A DNA stretch of 64,000 nt, from positions 140,916 to 204,915 of the forward strand of contig JACPVS010000019.1 in the NCBI GenBank assembly GCA_016197365.1, in the 5' to 3' direction. The notes below the pieces were generated by a model. The model did not search any database. It was not told where the DNA came from and was given only the letters and a program-made list of their open reading frames with translations. Shown in pieces: positions 59,250 to 64,000 of the stretch. The first letter of the stretch is position 1; each line of letters opens with the position of its first letter. The DNA comes from Mycolicibacterium cosmeticum (GTDB lineage Bacteria; Actinomycetota; Actinomycetes; Mycobacteriales; Mycobacteriaceae). Made by a program: the position numbers and the translations under genes.

Positions 59250-59621
59250 ATGGACGATCGCGACATCCGGCACGCGCTCGAGACGCATTGGGCGGCTTCC
59301 GACGAGAACGACTTCGACGCCGAGCATCGGATCTACCGCGATGACGCGGTGCTGGAATATCCGCAGTCCGGTGAGCGGATCCGCGGCCGCGCCAATATTC
59401 AGGCATCGCGCACCGCACAACCCAACGCCAAACGGTTCACGCTGCGCCGCATTGTCGGCGCCGGCGACCTGTGGATCAGCGAGCTGGTGCTCACCTACGA
59501 CGGCGAACCGTCCTACGTCGTGAGCATCATGGAGTTCGACGCGGGTGCCGTGATCCGCGAGACCCAGTACTTCGGCGACCCCTTCCCGCCCGGACCGTCC
59601 CGGGCGCAGTTCGTGGACTGA
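59250..59621 (+). CDS. NTF2-like/SnoaL-type protein
   Basis: A 123-residue cone-shaped alpha+beta protein: IRHALETHWAASDENDFD, RDDAVLEYPQSGERIRGR, and IMEFDAGAVIRETQYFGDPF. Members include isomerases, hydrolases and ligand binders; catalytic type cannot be read. Its stop (TGA) abuts the VOC gene stop (TCA on plus) to give TGATCA. Confidence 0.85.
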   Translation: MDDRDIRHALETHWAASDENDFDAEHRIYRDDAVLEYPQSGERIRGRANIQASRTAQPNAKRFTLRRIVGAGDLWISELVLTYDGEPSYVVSIMEFDAGAVIRETQYFGDPFPPGPSRAQFVD

Positions 59622-60020
59622 TCAGACCCCGAACTTGGCGCGCGCCGCATCCGTCACCGGGGTGAACAGGTTGACCAGGTTCCCATCGGGATCCCGGAAC
59701 AGCAGCGCCCGGTTGCCCCACGGCATGGTGGTCGGCTCGATGACGACTTCACCGACGAGCGGGCGCAGCCGTTCGTATTCGGCGTCCACGTCGTCGACGA
59801 GGAACTCGACGATCGCGCTTCGATTGGCGGCGGGCTCGGCCGACCCGGCACCGAAGAGCGGCACGGTCTTGTCACTACCAATGGCCAGCGTCCCGGCCGG
59901 CGTCGGGATCTCGGCGAACAGTTCGTTACCCCATACCGCGGCGATCCCGGTGACCTGCTCGTAGAAGGCCGCCAGCCCGGCGACATCTGCGGTGATGATG
60001 CGTATCGATACGAATCTCAT
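59622..60020 (-). CDS. VOC-family (glyoxalase/bleomycin-resistance fold) protein
   Basis: A 132-residue protein with paired beta-alpha-beta-beta-beta modules: FVSIRIITADVAGLAAFYEQVTG, FLVDDVDAEYERL, RALLFRDPDGNLVNLFTPV. The usual metal His at the first strand is replaced by Arg, so a classical metal site is incomplete. ATG 60020. It may share a transcript with eutC upstream (30-bp gap), though relation to ethanolamine use is unclear. Confidence 0.87.
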   Translation of the reverse strand: MRFVSIRIITADVAGLAAFYEQVTGIAAVWGNELFAEIPTPAGTLAIGSDKTVPLFGAGSAEPAANRSAIVEFLVDDVDAEYERLRPLVGEVVIEPTTMPWGNRALLFRDPDGNLVNLFTPVTDAARAKFGV

Positions 60021-60050
60021 GCCGCGATGCTAGGTCGGGGCACCGACAAG

Positions 60051-60824
60051 CTAGTTCAGCTCCCCGCTCGAACCGGAACCCACGGCCACTCCCCGTGACG
60101 TGTCCTTGAGCGCCACCCCGGACCGCCCGAGCGCACGCGCCCCGGCGACCAGGCCGGCCGCGACGCGCGCCGCCTCCTGGTAGCCCAGCCCGTCCGGCGG
60201 ATGGATGTTGGAGATGCAGTTGCGATCCGCGTCGGTGCAACCCGGGCGCGGTCGGTGCGTCAAGTAGATGCCGAGGCTGTCCGCGACACTGAGCCCGGGC
60301 CGCTCGCCGACGATGACCAGCAGCGTCCCGTAGCCACCGCGCGCCGCGATGTGGTCGCCGAGCGCCACCCGCGCCTGCGTCGCGATGACCGGCGGCGCCA
60401 GCGAATACGTCTGTCCCAGTTGGGCTACCAGCGCCCGCAGCAGTGGAGCACCGTGGTGCATCAGAGCCGTCGGCGACAGTCCGTCGGCCAGCACGAATCC
60501 GATGTCCGCGGGCGCGGCAGGCACCGTCGAGAGATCAGCGGGGCTCCGGCCCAGGTCGGGCCTGCGCAGATACTCACCCCGCGAGGTGGCCTGGCTGGTG
60601 ACAGTGGCGGGGGTGCCGATGCCGACCTCGGCGACGGCAGCGGCCAGCGCCGCCACGTCCAAGGGCAGGTGCACGGCGTCGCGGGCCGCGGCGTGAGCGG
60701 CGTTCAATGCCAGCACTTCTCGCGTCGGCAGGCCATTGCCTGCGCGGCCGAGGCCGATCCTGGCCTGGGTGGTGGTGCGCAGTTCATCCCAGAACTTCTG
60801 GCGTGCGAGTTCCTCGGAGCTCAT
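60051..60824 (-). CDS. eutC: Ethanolamine ammonia-lyase small subunit
   Basis: A 257-residue subunit of the adenosylcobalamin-dependent lyase that turns ethanolamine into acetaldehyde and ammonia. Diagnostic segments are TQARIGLGRAGNGLPTREVL, FVLADGLSPTAL and the B12-contacting GERPGLSVADSLGIYLTHRPRPGCTDADRNCISNI region. ATG 60824 overlaps the eutB stop (ATGA). Confidence 0.95.
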   Translation of the reverse strand: MSSEELARQKFWDELRTTTQARIGLGRAGNGLPTREVLALNAAHAAARDAVHLPLDVAALAAAVAEVGIGTPATVTSQATSRGEYLRRPDLGRSPADLSTVPAAPADIGFVLADGLSPTALMHHGAPLLRALVAQLGQTYSLAPPVIATQARVALGDHIAARGGYGTLLVIVGERPGLSVADSLGIYLTHRPRPGCTDADRNCISNIHPPDGLGYQEAARVAAGLVAGARALGRSGVALKDTSRGVAVGSGSSGELN

Positions 60825-62236
60825 GACGTGCCCGCCGAGGTCAACGAACGCAGCGGCGACTGCGTGACGTCGAACGGCGTCAACCGGCCGGCCGTGTCGA
60901 TCATGCCGATCCGACGCAGCCAGTCCTCGAATTCGGGCGCGGGCCGCAATCCGAGCGTGCGGCGGGTGGACAGCACATCGTGGAACGACAGGCTCTGATA
61001 GCCGAGCATCACGTCGTCGGCACCCGGAACGGTGATGACGAACGCGCACCCGGCCGCGGCCAGCAGCGTGAGCAGGTTGTCCATGTCGTTCTGGTCGGCT
61101 TCGGCGTGGTTGGTGTAGCAGACGTCGACGCCCATCGGCAGGCCGAGCAGCTTGCCGCAGAAGTGATCTTCCAGACCGGCGCGGATGATCTGCCTGCCGT
61201 CATACAGGTATTCCGGGCCGATGAACCCGACCACCGTGTTGACCAGCAGCGGCTGCAGGTCGCGCGCGACGGCGTAGGCACGTACCTCCAGCGTCTGCTG
61301 GTCGACGGGTTTGCCGCCCACGCCGAGGTGGGTGTGTGAGCTCAGTGCCGAACCCTGCCCGGTTTCCAGGTACATCACGTTCTCGCCGACGGTGCCGCGA
61401 TGCAGCGATCGGGCCGCCTCGTTGCCTTCGCGCAGCAGGTTGATGTCGACGCCGAACGCGGTATTGGCACCTTCGGTGCCGGCGATCGACTGGAACACCA
61501 GGTCGACGGGCACGCCCTCTTCGATCAACCCGATGGTGGTGGTGATGTGCGACAGCACGCAGGACTGCGCGGGAATGTCATAGCGGGCGCGGATCGAGTC
61601 CAGCAGGTGCAGCAGATCGGCTGTGGCGTGCGGTGAATCGGTTGCGGGGTTGATGCCGATGACGGCGTCACCGCAACCCAGCAGCAGCCCGTCGAGCACC
61701 GCTGCGGCGATTCCGCGTGGGTCGTCGGTCGGGTGGTTGGGCTGCAGCCGGGTGGCCAGGGTTCCCGGTGTGCCGACGGTGGTCCGAAACGCGGCGGTGA
61801 CCTGGGTGGCGGCCGCGACCGCGATCAGATCCTGGTTGCGCATGATCTTGCTGACGGCGGCCACCATCTCGGGAGTGATGCCCGGACCGACCGACGCGAT
61901 CCGCTGCGCGCCGTCGTCACGAGAAGCGTTGTCCAGCAGCCAGTCCCGGAATCCACCCACGGTCAGGTCCGAGATGTCCGCGAAGGCTTCACGGTCGTGG
62001 GTGTCGATGATCAGGCGCGTCACTTCGTCGTCGTCGTAGGACACGACTACCTCGTTGAGGAACGTCTCCAGCGGAAGGTCCGCCAAAACCCATGCGGCAG
62101 CAGCTCTCTCGGCATCCGACTCGGCCGCGCAGCCGGCCAGCTGGTCACCCGAACGCAGTGGGGTGGCCTTGGCCATCACCTCGACGAGGCCGTCGAAGGA
62201 ATAGCCGGTCCCGGAAAGCTGCTGCCGGTAGATCAT
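60821..62236 (-). CDS. eutB: Ethanolamine ammonia-lyase large subunit
   Basis: A 471-residue TIM-barrel subunit with the radical active site. Segments such as GCGDAVIGINPATDS, GANTAFGVDINLLREGNEAARSL, YLETGQGSALS and VDVCYTNHAEADQND are characteristic. ATG 62236 overlaps the permease stop by four bases, so translation is coupled. No EutA reactivase or microcompartment shell genes are seen within the window. Confidence 0.96.
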   Translation of the reverse strand: MIYRQQLSGTGYSFDGLVEVMAKATPLRSGDQLAGCAAESDAERAAAAWVLADLPLETFLNEVVVSYDDDEVTRLIIDTHDREAFADISDLTVGGFRDWLLDNASRDDGAQRIASVGPGITPEMVAAVSKIMRNQDLIAVAAATQVTAAFRTTVGTPGTLATRLQPNHPTDDPRGIAAAVLDGLLLGCGDAVIGINPATDSPHATADLLHLLDSIRARYDIPAQSCVLSHITTTIGLIEEGVPVDLVFQSIAGTEGANTAFGVDINLLREGNEAARSLHRGTVGENVMYLETGQGSALSSHTHLGVGGKPVDQQTLEVRAYAVARDLQPLLVNTVVGFIGPEYLYDGRQIIRAGLEDHFCGKLLGLPMGVDVCYTNHAEADQNDMDNLLTLLAAAGCAFVITVPGADDVMLGYQSLSFHDVLSTRRTLGLRPAPEFEDWLRRIGMIDTAGRLTPFDVTQSPLRSLTSAGTS

Positions 62237-63654
62237 TTGAGTTCACTCTCCGCTTTGGCCAGCATCGCGAACTCTTCGTCGGGCGAGTTCGCCACCAGCC
62301 GATGCCGGCTGTACACCGCGAAGTATCCCATGAACGCGGCGAAGACGCCGAGGCAAGACAAGGCGGCGACGCTGTCCACCAGGAAGGTCGCGATGACCGC
62401 GAGGACGGCGATGACGAGCGCGAAGCCGGTTGTGATGGCGCCGCCGGGGGTGCGGTACGGCCGGTGCATCTCCGGTTCACGCCGTCGTAGCACGATGTGG
62501 CTGACCATCATCAGCACGTAGCTCAGTGCGGCGCCGAAAACCGCCATGTTGAGCAGCAGCGCACCCTGCCCGGTCAGCGAGAGGACGAAGCCGATGACAC
62601 CCGGGACGATCAGCGCCAGAGTGGGTGCCTTGCGAGAGTTGGTGACCGACAGGCGGGTTGGCAGGTAGCCGGCCCGGGACAGGGCGAACAACTGCCGCGA
62701 GTAAGCGTAGATGATGGAGAAGAAGCTGGCGATCAGGCCGGCCAGGCCGATGTAGTTGACCACCTTGGCGGCCACCCCGTCGCCGAGCGCCTCGACGAGC
62801 GGGTTCCCCGAGGATGACATCTCCTCGGCCCCGCCCGCGCCGGTGGTGAGGACGAGCACCACGGCGCAGCTGACGAGCAGCACCGAGATGGCGGCGATGA
62901 TGCCACGGGGGACGTTGCGCTCTGGGTTGGCGGTCTCCTCGGCGGCCAGCGGCACGCCTTCCACAGCGAGGAAGAACCAGATGGCGAAGGGAATTGCGGC
63001 CCAGATACCCATGTAGCCGTGCGGCAGCAGGGCCGAGGCGCCGACCGCGTCGGTGGCCGCGATGTTGGTGAGGTTCGCGGCGTCGAACTGGCCGGCCGCG
63101 AAGATGGCGAAGACGACCAGGCCGACCAGCGCGATGGCGGTGATCACGAACATGACCTTCAGTGCCTCACCGACGCCGGAGAGGTGGATGCCGATGAAGA
63201 GCACGTACGCCGCCAGGTAGACCCACCAGCCGTCGGTGATGCCGAACAGGCCCAGCGATTCGACGTAGGCGCCGATGAAGGTCGCGATGGCCGCGGGTGC
63301 GATCGCGTATTCGATGAGAATGGCTGTGCCGGTGGCGAATCCGCCCCACGGTCCGAGCGCGCGGCGGGCGAAGGTGTATCCGCCGCCTGCGGCCGGCAGC
63401 GCCGAAGACAGTTCGGCCATGCCGAGTACCAGCGCCAGGTACATCGCGGCGATCAGCACCGCGGCGATGGCCAGTCCACCGAAACCGCCTTGGGCCAGAC
63501 CGAAATTCCAGCCCGAGTAGTCGCCGGAGATGACGTAGCTGACACCCAGACCGGCCAGCAGAATCCAGCCGGCACTGCCCGATTTGAGTTGCCGCTTCTG
63601 CAGATAACTGGCGCTTTCCCGGTGTTCGTCTACCGCGCCGTGACGTGCCGCCAC
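62233..63654 (-). CDS. eat: Ethanolamine permease (APC family)
   Basis: A 473-residue, 12-helix amino-acid/polyamine/organocation transporter. The start GWILLAGLGVSYVISGDYSGWNFGL, and GMAELSSALPAAGGGYTFARRALG (unwound helix 1 and loop), are those of ethanolamine permeases. GTG 63654 with GAGGGAGTGAAAA. First gene of eat-eutB-eutC. A GGTTG-N6-CAACC repeat lies near its promoter region (63730-63745, minus strand). Confidence 0.92.
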   Translation of the reverse strand: MAARHGAVDEHRESASYLQKRQLKSGSAGWILLAGLGVSYVISGDYSGWNFGLAQGGFGGLAIAAVLIAAMYLALVLGMAELSSALPAAGGGYTFARRALGPWGGFATGTAILIEYAIAPAAIATFIGAYVESLGLFGITDGWWVYLAAYVLFIGIHLSGVGEALKVMFVITAIALVGLVVFAIFAAGQFDAANLTNIAATDAVGASALLPHGYMGIWAAIPFAIWFFLAVEGVPLAAEETANPERNVPRGIIAAISVLLVSCAVVLVLTTGAGGAEEMSSSGNPLVEALGDGVAAKVVNYIGLAGLIASFFSIIYAYSRQLFALSRAGYLPTRLSVTNSRKAPTLALIVPGVIGFVLSLTGQGALLLNMAVFGAALSYVLMMVSHIVLRRREPEMHRPYRTPGGAITTGFALVIAVLAVIATFLVDSVAALSCLGVFAAFMGYFAVYSRHRLVANSPDEEFAMLAKAESELK

Positions 63655-63787
63655 TTTTCACTCCCTCAGTTTTCTCTGGTGAGGCCGCGTGCGAGCAACG
63701 GGCCACGGGCGCTCCGCGCCCATATGGTTGTTTTTCCAACCTTTAAAATAGTGTGACGTATGCCCCGGTTCTTGTCCAGCGATCCCT

Positions 63788-63826
63788 CGGGTCACACCCC
63801 GAGCCGGGGACTCGGGGTGTGACCCG
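63788..63826 (-). terminator. Terminator of the aldehyde dehydrogenase gene
   Basis: 16-bp perfect stem (63788-63803 with 63811-63826) with a 7-base loop, 12 bp after the stop. It separates the dehydrogenase from the eat operon. Confidence 0.8.
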
Positions 63827-63837
63827 TGCATATCTCG

Positions 63838-64000
63838 TTAGAAGAAGCCTGCGGCGTTTTCGCTGTAGGAGACGAGGAGGTTTTTGGTCTGCTGGTAGTG
63901 ATCGAGCATCATATGGTGGTTTTCCCGACCGATACCGGACTGCTTGTACCCACCGAACGCCGCATGCGCGGGATACTGGTGATAACAATTCGTCCACACC
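63838..64000 (-). CDS. Aldehyde dehydrogenase (partial, 5' end outside window)
   Basis: The last 54 codons of an NAD-dependent aldehyde dehydrogenase: VWTNCYHQYPAHAAFGGYKQ, then SGIGRENHHMMLDHYQQTKN and LLVSYSENAAGFF. The GGYKQSGIGRE and YxxxKN(L)L ending are family hallmarks; AGFF-type ends occur in acetaldehyde/long-chain ExaC-like enzymes. Upstream of the ethanolamine operon on the same strand, it would convert acetaldehyde to acetate. Family certain, substrate inferred. Confidence 0.9.
   Translation of the reverse strand, partial: VWTNCYHQYPAHAAFGGYKQSGIGRENHHMMLDHYQQTKNLLVSYSENAAGFF

Noticed and set aside
60821..62236. Bacterial microcompartment linked to eutB
   Set aside because: No shell-protein domains in any neighbouring gene.
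1..64000. Mobile elements, prophage, CRISPR arrays, tRNA genes
   Set aside because: No transposase, integrase, phage gene, spaced repeat array or tRNA cloverleaf was recognised.

Overview
This window is high-GC actinobacterial DNA, almost certainly from a fast-growing mycobacterium (Mycolicibacterium/Mycobacterium). The evidence is a complete yrbE-mce operon, an MmpL transporter, an alpha-methylacyl-CoA racemase with all three catalytic residues of the M. tuberculosis enzyme, a FadD fatty acyl-AMP ligase, a WS/DGAT-like protein, a fasciclin-domain secreted protein, many GTG starts, and several leaderless promoters (TANNNT seven bases before the start codon). No tRNA, rRNA, CRISPR array, insertion sequence or prophage is visible. 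The sequence looks like ordinary chromosome with regulated accessory modules.

Layout. 1-2.9 kb: partial flavin monooxygenase, divergent PucR regulator, GntR regulator. 2.9-11.7 kb: sirtuin, methyltransferase/TetR/MmpL operon, a 40-codon leaderless ORF, then a nitronate monooxygenase/SDR/mcr operon with a divergent enoyl-CoA hydratase. From memory this resembles the M. tuberculosis Rv1141c-Rv1152 neighbourhood, with an intact mmpL. 11.8-19.7 kb: tandemly duplicated MFS exporters, CPBP protease, NAD-binding protein, gamma-carbonic anhydrase-like protein, GlxA regulator and a divergent MFS transporter. 19.9-27.8 kb: fasciclin protein, an acyl-CoA dehydrogenase/hydratase/thiolase operon with a divergent FadR-type regulator, M20 amidohydrolase, and a DUF3556 membrane protein carrying a perfect KstR box. 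27.9-30.5 kb: an NrtR-type Nudix regulator divergent from an SPFH protein plus NAD-kinase-like gene, with two operators between them. 30.5-35.4 kb: a FadD / small ORF / lipoprotein / large exported protein gene string. The last protein carries an HExxH zincin-like domain, a VWD domain and three C-terminal repeats. 35.6-39.6 kb: DoxX, SDR-TetR with twin operators, SRPBCC-ArsR-DUF899 with twin operators, RidA. 39.6-52.3 kb: mce3-type operon (yrbEA, yrbEB, mceA-F, two Mce-associated proteins, WS/DGAT-like gene) and a TetR regulator. 52.4-59.2 kb: alpha/beta hydrolase, an APH-M23-aminotransferase fusion, a YiiX-like hydrolase, three small exported proteins, a cytochrome P450 remnant. 59.2-64 kb: NTF2-like and VOC proteins and an ethanolamine catabolic operon (permease, EutB, EutC) next to a partial aldehyde dehydrogenase.

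Functional themes are lipid and sterol metabolism (mcr, beta-oxidation operon, KstR box, mce import, FadD), cell-envelope export, and C2-amine use. In the last theme EutBC yields acetaldehyde for the adjacent dehydrogenase, and the kinase/phospho-lyase-like fusion may reach the same intermediate by another route. The most novel candidates are the NrtR-SPFH-NAD-kinase-like module and the secreted zincin/VWD protein coupled to a lipoprotein that resembles a protease inhibitor.
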